The notes: a model not told the origin generated them from the letters alone. 64,000 nucleotides of DNA from Ephemerocybe angulata (GCA_013368325.1 JAACJK010000109.1:1426001-1490000); one strand, 5' to 3'; counted from the stretch's first letter, positions 43,740 to 63,891 are shown. Program-made: numbers and translations.

Positions 43740-46364
43740 TCAACTATAGAATGACCCTGCGTCACCACCATCTTGGCTCGCAACATCATAAGTCCCCCCA
43801 ACCCAGAAGATCCTGTAATCCTCAAGGCCCTTTTGGCACCAACCGTACATTCCCGCCTCCTGCTTCAGCAACGTGAAAAGGTCCCCCGTTTCAACGGTGC
43901 TGAACGAAGCTCCGGATACGCTGTCCATCCTTTCTAGCCCCTTTGAATAGAGCTCATCTGCCTGATCCCAATTACCTCCTGTCTGCAAAAACCCAACATC
44001 CCCTCCCAGATCTTCCTCCGCGCGTGCTGAATCATAGTTAACCACTTTCCGTTTCCCCTTTCCACTCCCACTGCCATCCCATAGCGCCGAGAGACTCGTT
44101 TCGTAGATCTCCAAGCCCGACTCCCCGAAGCTAACGACTTGGAGGAAAGGAGCCTGGTTTAGTGGATACCTAGCCGACGCCAGACTCCCTCTCGAAGGGT
44201 GACACACCCTCGCCGAAACCTGCTTCGGCGTATTCCTCCAATGAATAACATGCAGCGGCGGCACAGCCGCCAACTTCGTCGAAAGCGGACTATGTACCAG
44301 ATGCGTTCTCCTCCCCCGCGTCAGGAACAGAATCGGTCTTTGCACGATCGAGTTCGTGTGGGGGTCAGTGACGGGTACCTCGCACTGTGCAGGTAAAATC
44401 CATCTTGCCGCACTCTCCCTGATCTCGAAGGACAAGCGGGCTCTCGCATTACGGCCGGACAGAGAGCCTCCTGGACTCAGGCTGTCTCGAGCAGACATGG
44501 AAGGGTGTGACAAGCCCCCGTCGTCCCGGAGCTCAAACTCGCCTACAGCGGAGTCGGCAAGTCGGATCCAACCCGCCTTCTTGTCGAACACGACGAAGAT
44601 ACATAGATGGACGCCATAGCTGACTGCGTTGGGCGAACCGTCTCCTCTCGGTTGCTCTGAACCGTGACGCGAGGAACTACTCTCACCACGCCGGTGTCGA
44701 GAGCTTTCTGAGGATGGTCGGCTGGTCTCCTGGGTAACGTGTTGGTGGAAGAAAGTCATGCTTCGTGGTTGTAAAGGGGTGTAGAAGTCCTGTTGAGCGC
44801 AACATTGTTAGCGAGATTGATCAATAAATCCTGGGACCCAGAACCACTGACCTTGACAAACCGATATGCTCGCTCGCCTTTCGGAGATTCGTATAGGAGA
44901 ATGCTATTTTTCGTTGCAATTGCGAGAAGTTGTGCTGCATTTGATCGATGCGTTCGGTCAGACCATGTGGTGTAAAATGTGACTGAGGTACTTGAAAGCC
45001 TCGACCCAGGGGAAGCAAGGGGCACGAAATCCGTTGCCCACCGAAGAGGCAGCTCCTCTACCACATCCCAGGCCGATTCGTTAGAGTCGTGTCGGATGGG
45101 ACTCATGCGTCCAGATCCCGGGGCGCCACCAGCAAAGCTGGGCCCAGGTCCTGTGGGCGTTAAGAGGGAGTGATAAGGCGTGGGTTGCTCTGGCTGCAAT
45201 GCGGGTGCGCCATCGTTTATGAACGACTTGATGCTCCGTGCTATGCTTCCCTGCGGCTTATGGCGCCGAGAAGGGGATTGCTGTGCCTGCGAGTTGGGCG
45301 ACTGGCGCAGATCAAGCGGACGTGCACCCTTCTGACTGACCGCCCATCGCGCAAGACTGGTCAGGCTGCTCAGATTGTACATTCTCAGAATGCGGAAGTC
45401 TGGCTCCCGGCTACTCGGAGAGTCCACGTCGGGGCCCACCAGCATGAGGACGACCCCTTGCGGTATACCGTCGCCCGTTTCCTCTTTCTCCAGAATAGTC
45501 ATCTGATAGACTCTGTGACGGGGGAGCGTGAGTATGCGTTCGTCAACGTGAGTCATGCTGTGAAGCGTACGTTTCGCCCCTCCAAACGAAATGCGCCTGG
45601 GCCTCGTTGGGTGGTTTAACAGCGATCTCCCCATTCTCTGTCCACTCCTGAGGGAACATATCCAATACAGACAAACCCTCATCATGGCCGATAAGTATGA
45701 GTCGGTCAGAAAGCAGAGGCAGGATACAGCGTATTTGGGAAGTCGCGTGCGGCAGGAAACGAGAACCAAAGTGGTTGATCTTGAGATGACTGGGTGGAAT
45801 TGGCTGGCTAATAAACGGTAGCTGGACATCCGATACAGAGGTGCGCGGGGAATGCGAGGGACGATCGTTAAGCGAAAGATTGTTCGTCTGTATATGCAGA
45901 CTCTCGGCGGGGCCTGGTATTGGGGGCGCACTGGTATACAGGATTGGCGGGGGCTGCGCTGCTTGGTCGCTTGGTTGTGAGCCCTGTATGATGCGTTAAT
46001 TGAAGAAGTTTTCGAATCTCAAAAGACGTACGTCTCTCAGCTCCCATCCACGTTCCTTCCGGCGCTGCCTCTCCTGGGGGGTTATGTCCACATATCTTTC
46101 AGCAGCTCTGCATACACGCGCAAGTCAATTAAAGATGGGCTGGCGTCCCAAAGGTGTACAACGTACCGCTTCTCGATCCAACCTCTCCATCTCCCGAATC
46201 TTACCCAGAAATATCAGAAGACCGAAGCTACAGGAAACCGATACCGACGCGAACCTTGAATTGGGACCATTCTGAGCCGCAAGATCATCGTATGTTGGGA
46301 GCTCGTCGTCCCCCGGTGGTGCGTCCTGGTCTTGCTCGATATGCGTGTATGGCTCCGAGGACAT
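43740..46364 (-). CDS. Conserved protein of unknown function with a 24-nt microexon
   Basis: Six exons: complement(join(43740..44789,44852..45512,45571..45983,46032..46107,46167..46190,46255..46364)), 777 residues in frame. The N-terminus is polar, with a PTYDDL motif, then the tryptophan-rich segment RWRGWIEKRAAERY, most of which is coded by the 24-nt exon 46167..46190. Further on, QIRCILPLLSDRLILIGHDEGLSVLD looks like the opening blades of a beta-propeller/CNH-type domain. Blade-like strands (AAQLLAIATKNSILLYES, VSFGESGLEIYETSLSALW) recur, with Ser-rich disordered loops between. It ends GTYDVASQDGGDAGSFYS. No catalytic motif was seen. I infer a cytosolic propeller-type scaffold; the identity is unknown. 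Confidence 0.75.
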
Positions 46365-46794
46365 GGTGGGCAGCCGATAAGAGGCGAATGCTCTCGGATT
46401 GGCACAATAAGCCGCCCGCCCATCATCGTGGCGGGTAAACCCCTTAAATTAGGTCACGTGCGGCTTGCCCGGTGATTTCGGGAGTCCGGGGAATTCACTG
46501 AGGCGCTGAGAGATCTGGATTGGCCGCTTGGGCGTCTAGCAATGGGTGTCGGCAGCCCCACCAAAATTCGCGTGCACAGGAAAACGGCAGTGCCGTTTTT
46601 GGAAGTCTCGATTCCCAGGCCCCTATTCAAGCACCCATTTACCCTGGACGAGGTATCGATACCACAATAAGTGGTTCTAGTATTGCGAGAGGAGAAAATA
46701 ATTATACTGGACCTGTAGAATAGCAGTTATACAAATGGAATATGCAGTATTTGAGCCAAATATCGCTTTTCCACCATGAAGGCAGGGTGATTAG
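46365..46794. other. Intergenic region with CACGTG box
   Basis: 430 bp between the propeller-type gene and the transposon-like gene. GGTCACGTG is at 46453-46460. A short hairpin (AAAACGGCAGTGCCGTTTT) lies at about 46580-46598. I found no clear terminal repeat here for the neighbouring element. Confidence 0.45.
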
Positions 46795-49735
46795 TTAAAG
46801 ATCCTCCCACTCCTCCTCCTCTTCATCCCAAGAAGGGATTACTTTGTCTTGAATCGTACCAGTGGAGGATATACTGTCCAGAGGTGCTGTAGGTACAGCT
46901 GGTATAACGAGTGTGCCTTCTCGAAGCCGCTTGTGGTATAGTTCGACACTTGTAATGAGGTGAGAAAGAAGCTCAGCTCTCTTGGTGCCGGAAGGTAGGA
47001 ACTTCTTATCCAACAGTCGCTTGTCGTGATCGAGCCTTCGATGCCAGTCGAGCTGTAGTCGAATGTCAGGAATGGTGAGCTTTCCGCCTTTCTCTTTTCG
47101 CCCGTCGTTCCGCAGTGTGTCCAAGTTCAGCTCAGGAACAAGGGCAGCCATAGCCGCATTGTGCGCTTCCAAGTCTTCCCTTTTCTTTCGCTCTGCATCA
47201 GCTATTTTCCTCCTCTTTACCTCCACAACCTCCCTATCATGAGCCATCTCCTCTTCTCGCTTTCGTTTGTCGATATTTGCCGCCTCCTTCTCGCGCTGGA
47301 CGCGCATAATGTACTGTTGTGAAGCCTTATCGGAGAGACGGGATTTGATGTAGTTCTCTGTGTTGTTGCGCCCGTACATGAGTTTAGCACTCATCTTGCT
47401 GACCTTCATGCGTGGTGTATTGCGGGAGAGTATGCGCGCAGTGCCAAGTACCCCTTCGTTGTGGTCATTTGTCGCATTGATGAAGATGGTGTCCTTTTCC
47501 GCGGCCGTTAGTTTTGCGAGAGGTCCATCGGGTGCAAACTCGGAAGTCAAACGCTTCCAAACAATGTCGGCTCCAGTGAAGAATGCCTGGACACATCCAC
47601 GGAGGTGAGGAAGATCGGGCGCGCGGCGTGCGATGGCATAGATAATTTCGGGCTCGTCCCAGAGCTGACCGTCAAGTGTCCCGGTGCGGTAGGCGCCCTC
47701 GTCCGTCGAGAGGACGAGATCAGGGTTGAGACTGACGGCTCGACAAAAAGCTTTGACCTTTGTATGGAGATCGGAAAGCTCAAGCGCATTAACTCGCCGA
47801 TCTCCTCCTGGCCGTACAGCCGACATGTAGGGCTTGCTGAGTACCTCGGCGTAGAGAGCGAGTGTGCACAGCTCGGTTATTGTTGGGATATCCTTTAGTC
47901 CTCGGTAAATGTTCGCCTCCAGATGATTGAATGCCCGCTTCTCCTTGTTGTCCCGGGTGTGTTCGAGGAGCGAGATTATTGTGTCGTAGTGCAAGATAAG
48001 CACTTTGGATGCATTGCAGTGGGACTGGAATCGGGTATTACTGGTGTCCGGGAATGCTAGAGCGAAGCCCATGATGCTTTCGAAAAACATCCCGAATGTG
48101 TCTTGATATCCTTTCTTTGGATCTTTGTGATTGAACAACGACCCCGCCAAGCTAGTTAGCTTGACAGCAGCGCATTCCGAGGCTGGTGGGCTCGAGCTAC
48201 TGGCCTTCTCTGTAGTGCTTGGTAATTCTGCAGTTTTGCTTGTCCCATCCGTCCGGTTTCCGATGAGCTCTGCAATCGCTTTCTTACCCGCCTCCTTGTC
48301 CTTGTTCATAAGCTCGCATGGCGCTGGCCCATTTCCAGGCTTCTTCCAGTATTTGTTGAGCTCTTGAGCACCCCCTTTTACCGAGTTTAACTCCTTGTGC
48401 ATGCAGCACCCCGCCCAAATAAACACTGCCGCTTTTTCTTGGTCGTCGTTGGACAATCGTGCCCAAGCCTCGTCTCCAAAGCGCTTACACACCTCTCCCA
48501 TGGCTTCGTCGTCGTACTTCTCCCTTTCCTTGTCTGATAAACCCTCCCATGCGTCCCCTCCTCCAACCTCTCGCATTTTAGCCCGTGCTGCATCCAGGAT
48601 GAGCGGAACGAGTGTCTGCACGGGCATGGACTTCAAGGTCTCTTCACCTTTTAAGTACTTGATCGAATCCACCTTCCATTCTTTGATTAAGCGGGCTAAT
48701 TTCTTCTGATCTTCGGCGTGGTCACTTCCCATCCCTTTCAGGTTGGCGGCAAACGAGCGGATGGAGGCCGGTGACGCCTTTCCCAGAGGGCTATTGTTGT
48801 AAATGCTATAGCATCCCTCGAGAGTCTCTTGTATATCCCGGAGTTGTGTTTCGCTTTTGTGATTTGCGGAAGTCGAGAGTCCGAGAACGCGTGTCTGTAC
48901 TGTCTTCTTGACCTCCGGGCCATCGCTGATGTCATACTTTGGCGCCAGATGGGTGAGGTGGCCGGCGTTAAACTGTCGATTCCGGATGCTTGTCCCATCT
49001 CCACTAATGGTGCTCCCTAACATACCTGTGAGTAAAATCTGGCTATACAGGTATGAATATGATTATACCTGTTGTTCCATTTGACTGTATCTCATCCACT
49101 ATCTGTATCTGCGCAGCAATTCCACCCCCTTCCACGATGCGGCCAACAGTGCGGGCGCTTATGTGGCCATCAATTATGATACCGAAGCCCTGTGCGACGG
49201 CGTGCAGTACTTTGTCCACGTTCATTTCCGGCACGCCAATTGCGACAAGTTGCCGCACTATGCTCCGAATCTCCAGTGCTATGATACCTCCCTTCTCCTT
49301 CAGCTTGAAGTCCCTTGGTTCAGCCTTCTTCTTTGCAGTGCTTGTATTCCGGGCCTTCCTCCGAGTAGTTCGCATTTTCAATGACCGGCGCAACTTGGTG
49401 AGTTCGTGTGCGAGTCCTTGATTCCTGTTCTTGGCGCGTGAGACCTGCTTTGCTTGATTGGCTATGATTCTCTGCTTCCCAATGAGCTTATCACGTAGGT
49501 TTCGGAGCTCGTCTTCAAGCTCGGTAATGGCTTCATCCCGGGCTTGTTTGTACTGTGCGGCTTGCGAGGTTCCTCCATTATCGCGGTTTTGCTGGATTTC
49601 GGCGAGGTTGGAGAGGCTCTGGAGTCGAGATAGGCGGCTCTGCCCCTTCTTGCGCATTTCTGTGGGCGTCGGGAGTTGCTTTGCTGGCCAGGCACCATTA
49701 TTTCCGTTGCTCGTCCCTCTGCCGAACACCACCAA
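46795..49735 (-). mobile_element. Transposon-like gene (large repetitive Agaricomycete family)
   Basis: Two exons: complement(join(46795..49025,49069..49735)), 965 residues, no disruptions; the intron is only 43 nt (49026-49068). Exon 1 has a long coiled coil (KQARDEAITELEDELRNLRD), a basic stretch (RRKARNTSTAKKKAEPRD) and AVAQGFGIIIDGHISARTVG. The centre has TISGDGTSIRNRQF, the SDHAEDQKKLARL segment, IWAGCCMHKELNSVKGG, LFNHKDPKKGYQDTF, FPDTSNTRFQSHC, TGTLDGQLWDEPE, LTSEFAPDGPL and INATNDHNEGVLG. A basic coiled coil (REKEAANIDKRKREEEM) and an acidic end follow. I recall near-identical motif strings in many-copy hypothetical proteins of Agaricomycetes and infer a DNA transposase-like element. 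Conserved D/E/H residues in SGDGTS, MHKELN and TNDHNEG could be catalytic, but the superfamily is not clear to me. No terminal repeats were found. Confidence 0.65.
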
Positions 49736-50271
49736 CAGCCATCAAAAGTCGCGTTGGCGCGCGTCAAGACGCGCTTTAGCGCTAATAGGGGCTTCCGCAC
49801 TGCAACTTTAATAACATCTTGCTCTCTACACCTACGAACACAATTCCTTCGGATATCTATACAGAATATTGTTCTGTTTGATTATTCCGGAGCAGAATTC
49901 TTCTAGGTGTCCATATAACAAGAGGAACTCGTGTATTTGGATGCACTTTAATGGACTGAGCAAACTCACAAGAATTTGAGACCGGGGAGTTTGTTTATTA
50001 TACATATGCCAACATAAATGTCCATACAAAGTCAACGCAAAAACCACCCCTTCAGAAGTTATTAAGGTCGGACACCTCTCAGTGCATCACGTCGGAGTTT
50101 GAATTGGCGGGGCATTGCGCACACCCACTAGCAACGAATGGCATGATCGCCCGGTCATGCATCATGTCCCAGAAAGCTAGTGCTTCATTGCCCAGGTGGT
50201 TTCACAGATACATCAAATATACACATAAAGTACGGGTCGAAGGAACAAATCACTAAGTAGGGGTACCAGCA
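49736..50271. other. Intergenic region, 535 bp
   Basis: 5' flank of the transposon-like gene and 3' flank of the F-box gene. It begins with a GCGC-rich stretch (49756-49785) and is then AT-rich. No terminal inverted repeat matching 46365-46794 was recognised by eye. Confidence 0.45.
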
Positions 50272-52173
50272 TCATGATTCATCTGACGACTCGGCCAGGG
50301 ACTCAGGGGAGTGTTCAAGGGTTGCCCAAGTTGAAGCTGCATGTTCCTTCCCGTCCCACTGTACGCGCATCCGCGGGACATAGTAGGCATCCAGTCTCGC
50401 TTTCTCCCCTGTGGTGATGTTCTTGCATTCCTCTATGATCACTTCCGGGATCGGCGCCGAGGATGTTGACCGTGTCCTCATCAGGCGGCCGAACTTCCTG
50501 AACGGACTCTCTGCCTTTGTCTTCTTTTGCGTCCGCTTCAGGTTGAGGTCGACCTCCGAGAAAGTGAGTTTCGAAAGGGATGGGAATGCCAGCGCCTTTA
50601 TTCTTGGTGGCGTGACTGTCGGATTGACGATCCTCACTTGTCCAAGTCGGATGGCGCGAACGAATCGGCCAAAGTGGGTATCTCCGACTAATTTGATCTC
50701 TTTCAGGTTCGGTAATGACACGAATATTCTCCTCCAGGTGTCGGTGCGCACATGAGAGCCACCTTCTAGGGTAAACATCTCGAGAGGGGCCAGGTCGAAC
50801 ACTTCTTGTAGAAGGTGGAGGTTGTCAAGCCTTTCTTTATAGTTGGCATCGTCCTTGTATGTAAACTTGAAGGTTGCTGGTTTCTTGGGATCATCGTCGG
50901 CGAGAGGCCACATTTTGAAGACAGTTTTGCCCCCGCTGTTGCAATTGCGGTACACGTATTCCGCGTTGAGCTTCCGAACACCGTTCACGATCGAGGGATG
51001 GATTGCAGTTTGGGGCCCACTTTCCAGGCAGAGCTTGGCACTGAGGATTTGCGCCTTGATTTCGTCAGGTTCAGCTTTCTCCCCACGGTCATAGACCTCG
51101 ACGATCGCAGAGCTGGGGAGGGCGACCGTGTCGAAAAATCTTGTGGTGATTGTGCCAGAGTCTTCGAGCTTAACGTAGGTGAGGCTCACTGGCAAAGTGG
51201 TGCGGCTGAGCTTCGGATTCTCTTCATCTGGGAGAAAGTTGACGAGCTTGAGGGATTCCAAGAGAGGCATAGCAAGAAGCGCGTCCAGAAATTCCTGTGT
51301 TGTCGGTCGATTCCCATCTTGCGTTTCCTCGCCACCGGCCAGAGACAAGTGCGTCAACTGTGGGACATTGTGGACAGGTAGCTTGGACCATTTGACATAG
51401 CAGAATAGGACTTCGAGTTTCCTCAAGGCAGGGGTTCCACCAAGCGAGAAGACTTTGGGGAACAGATCTTTTCCTCTGGAATAGGGCATGCAGCCAGCAT
51501 AGCTGTTGTCCACAGTGAGGCTTTCAAGCATAGGTGCAGTCGACCACTGGCAGTGGGACAGAAGCTTTGAGAACTTGTCGCTGTAGCCCGTCTTTCGGAG
51601 TGTAACCGCGCGCAAACGGCCAGAAATCGTTGACAACGCTTTTATATTCGTGGGATCGGGAGGAGAACCCAAGGCGTTCTCGTTCAGGTTGAGTGTCAGA
51701 GGGGCCTGTTTCGACCGATCGAGCATAATGGCGGCCCATTCCGGCATCTTCTTGTTAAAGACGGGGCGCATCCAGAGGCCTGTGCACCGAATGGCGACTT
51801 CTCTCCAATGCCGGCAAATGTTGGTTTGGGGGACCCACCTGAGCTTCTCGGCGCCCGAATGCCAGATGCCATACCTGGTGTCGAATTCTTGCCGGGCTAT
51901 TAAAGCCAGTTCGAGGAAGATGAGGGCAAGAAGCTCATCGGGGAGACAGCAGATCGGAGTAACGGAGTTGTGGCTGGTCTTGAGGGCTTGCTCCTCGAGT
52001 TCGAGTTCGTGCAAGCGGAGTGCCAACTCTTCTCGGTATTTGGTGGTATCGGGCCGTTTCGTGGAGGCCAGGAGGATCTGGGTAGAGTTCGAAAAGGGGG
52101 TTGAAGCTGCTGCAACGACTTCGCCGGTTGGTACGTTCAAGGGTTTAAGGGGTTCCATTTGCTGAGTTGCCAT
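50272..52173 (-). CDS. F-box / LRR-type protein, shared-promoter family member 3
   Basis: 633 residues from ATG 52173 (MATQQMEPLKPLN), directly after the conserved 5'-UTR intron; an upstream in-frame ATG at 52236 lies within that UTR. It is a close relative of the gene at 18648-20564: identical blocks such as GEVVAAASTPFSNSTQILLA, the F-box ICCLPDELLALIFLELA, TNICRHWREVAIRCTGLW and LPNLKEIKLVGDTHFGR. It ends SPESLAESSDES; the trailing bases still match the last codons of the 18.6-kb copy, so the stop moved up by a small change. A probable SCF receptor; target unknown. Confidence 0.85.
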   Translation of the reverse strand: MATQQMEPLKPLNVPTGEVVAAASTPFSNSTQILLASTKRPDTTKYREELALRLHELELEEQALKTSHNSVTPICCLPDELLALIFLELALIARQEFDTRYGIWHSGAEKLRWVPQTNICRHWREVAIRCTGLWMRPVFNKKMPEWAAIMLDRSKQAPLTLNLNENALGSPPDPTNIKALSTISGRLRAVTLRKTGYSDKFSKLLSHCQWSTAPMLESLTVDNSYAGCMPYSRGKDLFPKVFSLGGTPALRKLEVLFCYVKWSKLPVHNVPQLTHLSLAGGEETQDGNRPTTQEFLDALLAMPLLESLKLVNFLPDEENPKLSRTTLPVSLTYVKLEDSGTITTRFFDTVALPSSAIVEVYDRGEKAEPDEIKAQILSAKLCLESGPQTAIHPSIVNGVRKLNAEYVYRNCNSGGKTVFKMWPLADDDPKKPATFKFTYKDDANYKERLDNLHLLQEVFDLAPLEMFTLEGGSHVRTDTWRRIFVSLPNLKEIKLVGDTHFGRFVRAIRLGQVRIVNPTVTPPRIKALAFPSLSKLTFSEVDLNLKRTQKKTKAESPFRKFGRLMRTRSTSSAPIPEVIIEECKNITTGEKARLDAYYVPRMRVQWDGKEHAASTWATLEHSPESLAESSDES

Positions 52174-52405
52174 CGTCTGTCGATGATCAGTATGAGGCTT
52201 TTCAACTATTAGGCCGATGCGCACCTTCAAGATCACGGTGGGGAGTAAGCAAGCAGAAGGTGACAGTGGGAGTTGAAGGTTGAGGTTTAAGCGGTCCCAT
52301 CAACCGGTCCTTTGAACATAACCCTTGTTTGGGTTTGCTTTGGCAAAGCAACCAAACAAGCGCCCAACTGGGAAGGCAGCCCTCACGTGACAGCGCTAGG
52401 CGCCC
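52174..52405 (-). promoter_or_regulatory. F-box shared promoter block, copy 3
   Basis: The third instance of the block at 18400-18644 and 39189-39440. It contains the 5'-UTR intron, the GACCGGTTGATGGGAC element, the dyad at 52327-52357 (identical to the 39.4-kb copy) and CACGTG at 52384-52389. The block is more conserved between the 39-kb and 52-kb copies than with the 18-kb copy. Confidence 0.75.
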
Positions 52406-52687
52406 GCGGCGAAAAATCCGCGGTATGCGCCTGGTGTTGGCGTATTTGAAAGACAACTGGACCTTCAGAGGTTTAGAATAGCGTTTTATAAGTACATATC
52501 CACCAAATATTGTGAACCCCCTCCGTCATTTCCATACGGCGTTTAGTGACTACTACCCATCTTTACCTTGCGATACAGTCATTGCGAGAACCTAGAAAAG
52601 CAGCACCCTGTTCACGAGCCTAGTAAATGGTAATCAGCGGCAAGACCAGTTGTGCCTCAATCTCGTACATTTCAACTACGGAATATT
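52406..52687. other. Intergenic region
   Basis: About 280 bp beyond the F-box promoter block up to the stop of the DsbA-like gene. Nothing was recognised. Confidence 0.4.
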
Positions 52688-53613
52688 CTAGACCTGAACC
52701 TTTGCTTTGAGGAATTCTCCCCACTGCTCTTGACCCCACCCGCTCGAGATCTCGTTGGCCACTAGCCCGTCCCACAACACAGTAGGCGAGACATGGATGC
52801 CGTTCTGGCGCGAGAATTTGACTAGAAGGATATGACGGCGCAGAAAACAGAAATCAACAGTAGTTCCGCAGAAGAATGAGAGTAAAGGCACCCACTATTG
52901 TATTTCAGGTCGTCGGTGACAGCGTTTCCACCGTTCGGGGTTCCTTTGAGTGCCAGGAGGTCCTTTACTTTCTCGACTGCCTCCGCGGGTATGACTGTGG
53001 CTGCGAGGGCAGCGAGGTTTGCCCTGATTTGGAGAGGCGAGAGGGTTGAAGTTGGAATGTCAAAGTATTCGCCTTGGTTCTTGAAGAGCTAGCCATGGCA
53101 TAGGATGAGGATCTGCTTTACGTCAAATGAGTAAACTATTGGACGTACTGCAAGACTGTAAGCCCAGAAGTTCTCTGGGGAAGCCCGGAGGACCTTCGAT
53201 ATGCTAGTGAGCTCTCCTTCTTCGAAAAAGGTAAAAGATTGGGTATCTTACGGCCAACGCAGACTCGTGAACCAAAGTAGATGCCGAGTGCCAGGGCTGG
53301 GGATGCAGGCGTAGAACCACCTTGACTTTGCCTTCGTATGGTCCCCCAGGCCCGAGCTGGGGTTTCAACACGGTCTCAATGGCGTGTGCCAGCTTCGCGC
53401 TAAGATTTTCGAGGTCTTGCCATGAGTTCCTATTGCTCTAATCCATAGGACTCTCACCTGAATGGACAAACATAGTCGACTGGAATCGCGCTATGCAATC
53501 AGATAAACGCTGCGGCTGGAAGGTACAAGTCGCTTACGGAAGATGTCTAGCGTGTGGGGAGCGTTTGGGGCTCCTATGACGACGAGAGGGCTGAGAGAGG
53601 GTTGGAGGGCCAT
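52688..53613 (-). CDS. DsbA/thioredoxin-fold protein with CxxS site
   Basis: Six exons: complement(join(52688..52821,52896..53088,53149..53193,53252..53399,53458..53479,53538..53613)), 205 residues. It starts MALQPSLSPLVVIGAPNAPHTLDIF, then LDYVCPFSAKLAHAIE: the active-site position reads CPFS, a monothiol CxxS, where DsbA has CxxC. The helical insert (FWAYSLALFKNQGEYFD, ATVIPAEAVEKVKDLLA) and the C-terminal strand with cis-proline-type NGIHVSPTVLWDG complete a thioredoxin fold. Exon 2 is 22 nt. Its start lies about 250 bp from the ATR gene stop; both are on the minus strand. Likely a GST/DsbA-type oxidoreductase of the cytosol; the substrate is unknown. Confidence 0.82.
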
Positions 53614-53863
53614 AGGGAACTTGGAATGAGGGAAAGAAAGCTAGCTAGCCATGATAGGGCATGCAATGTGCGTAACAGGGACTTCGCATCGCGTCACCCC
53701 ACGTGCGAGTTTGTCATCTCTGACCGAGCGGTGATACTGTTATACATACAGATGGCAGGTCCAGTGGAAGTACAAGTAATGCGGTGGTATAATAAGCAGA
53801 AGGGATATAGAGACCATCCATCGACGCGCTTCTCCTTCAGGCTTAACTATTGGATCTCAGTTG

Positions 53864-62289
<8,426 letters not shown>

Positions 62290-62659
62290 TTTACGTGTTG
62301 AGGTCGTCGTTTACGAAGCCTGTGGTATGTGTTGAGGTGGTATACGATTGTGTCCCAGAGTCATTGCTCTGAGCAAAGAACGAGGTGGTGGAACAGGTCA
62401 AAGACTCAAAATTGGTCGAGCTCATCGTTTGCCGCGTTTGTCACGCTTGTTTGATCTCATTTTGTCGACACGAAAAGCATGCGACGCGTCGTCCGCACCA
62501 CGCGACGTGGTCGCGTCTCCCAGTTCTAGGCTACCAGAAGCAAGAGGAGGGGTTTACTGCATTAAATATACAATGACTATATGGGTACAACGACTTCTGA
62601 GAGGGGGTTTGGAAAACGATAAATCTAAACGGGTCATGCCAGTGGTTTAACCGAGGTAT
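62290..62659. other. Intergenic region, ATR promoter and mgm101 3' flank
   Basis: 370 bp. CGACGCG-type direct repeats lie near 62480-62515 (GCGACGCGTCG and CGCGACGTGGTCGCG), resembling but not proving MluI-cell-cycle-box-like sites (ACGCGT). No gene was seen. Confidence 0.4.
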
Positions 62660-63637
62660 CTACTCCTTATAAGGGTATCCGAAAGCACCCTGGTCCTTTC
62701 GGCGCCAAAGCTTTTTCCTGGAGAGGTTATTAGAACGCGAAGACCCGGGATAGCACAGGACACATACTTTCTCTTCGTCGGCAAATGCTCCACGAACACT
62801 TCCACACACTCCTTCGCCTTGAACTCGCGAATGAAACGAGGGTCCCTACCAGCTATTTCAGCAGGACGTTCAACTAGAATCACTAGAGACATACCAAAGC
62901 TCGCTCGCAATGCCCAAATCCTTGCAGCACCGCATCAAAGCATTGCTTTTGCATCCCTCCGTCGCCGTCGCGATACCCGAAGGGTCAAAGTACTCTTGTT
63001 CACCTCGGGCAATAGCCACCAACCTATCACACCAATTAGCTTTCCACAACGCACAGAGAGACAGTATTGAGGACACTCACCGACCCTGGCACACCAGCGC
63101 ATACTCCCTACTAACAATCTTCGGCCCAACACTCGTCTCGCTCCTCGGCGCAAGCCCCCATCCCCCAGGCCCGAACGCCTTGTTCAATATCCTCCGATAC
63201 TTAATTTCAGGCAAGTACGCCAGACCATCTTTTCAAAAATATTGAGCCCATAGTTATAACAGAACGAGAAGTGACGAACCTGGCTTCATCTCAACGTCGA
63301 GAGGGTCGATAGGCGCCATGAGGACTTCAGCAACCTCCGGGGGGAACGCCTGCGACGACAAGCCATGGTAGCTTCGCGACCAGTCCGTAGCGCCGTCGCT
63401 GCCAAATGCCTCTGGAAGCGCGCTTTCTAGCACTCCTGAGGTGCTTTCTCCGACAGTGCTGGGCTTCTCCGTAGAGGGAGGCGTGGCGGGTTTGGGCGCG
63501 CTGTAGCTTGACGTAGCCGCGGTTCCGTTGGCAACATATCGAGAGGTGCTGAAGGCCTTCAGTGCCGAGGGATTGTTGAATTTCCTTAATGCTGGCCGTG
63601 ACGAGGCAAGCAGTCGGTGGGCCATGAGGGAGGCCAT
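62660..63637 (-). CDS. mgm101: Mitochondrial genome maintenance protein Mgm101
   Basis: Five exons: complement(join(62660..62717,62768..62845,62895..63023,63081..63228,63280..63637)), 256 residues. A mitochondrial presequence ([20 protein letters not shown]) and a Ser/Pro-rich linker lead to the Rad52-related core: [72 protein letters not shown] and the basic C-terminal tail [17 protein letters not shown]. It binds ssDNA and promotes annealing and recombinational repair of mtDNA. The start is the ATG at 63637; a second in-frame ATG (MAHR) is 12 nt downstream. Confidence 0.93.
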
Positions 63638-63891
63638 GGTGGTTGAAAGCACCGTGTGCGCTGATGCTTCCTCACCCGTTTCGGTCGGTCGCGTCGCGAC
63701 TCGCCGACAGCCGTTCTGATTCGCTCACGATCCAATCAAAGCAATTCATTGGGAACGAACATAGGTATTCGAATCGTACAAGGTGGTAAGGTGGTATCAG
63801 GTACACGTAGAAATACAACAAACGGATACAAAGCAAGAGGAGGTATCTAGATAGCACAACAGAGATATCGAGTGGCAGAAAATCGCGTCAA

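Noticed and set aside
46255..46364. Reading the first exon of the unknown propeller-type gene straight through to 46167 without an intron
   Set aside because: The next exon would then be out of frame; removing 46191-46254 restores frame and gives the RWRGWIEKRAAERY segment.
46365..50050. Terminal inverted repeats of the transposon-like gene
   Set aside because: Both flanks were compared by eye; only short AT-rich similarities were seen, not enough to define element ends.
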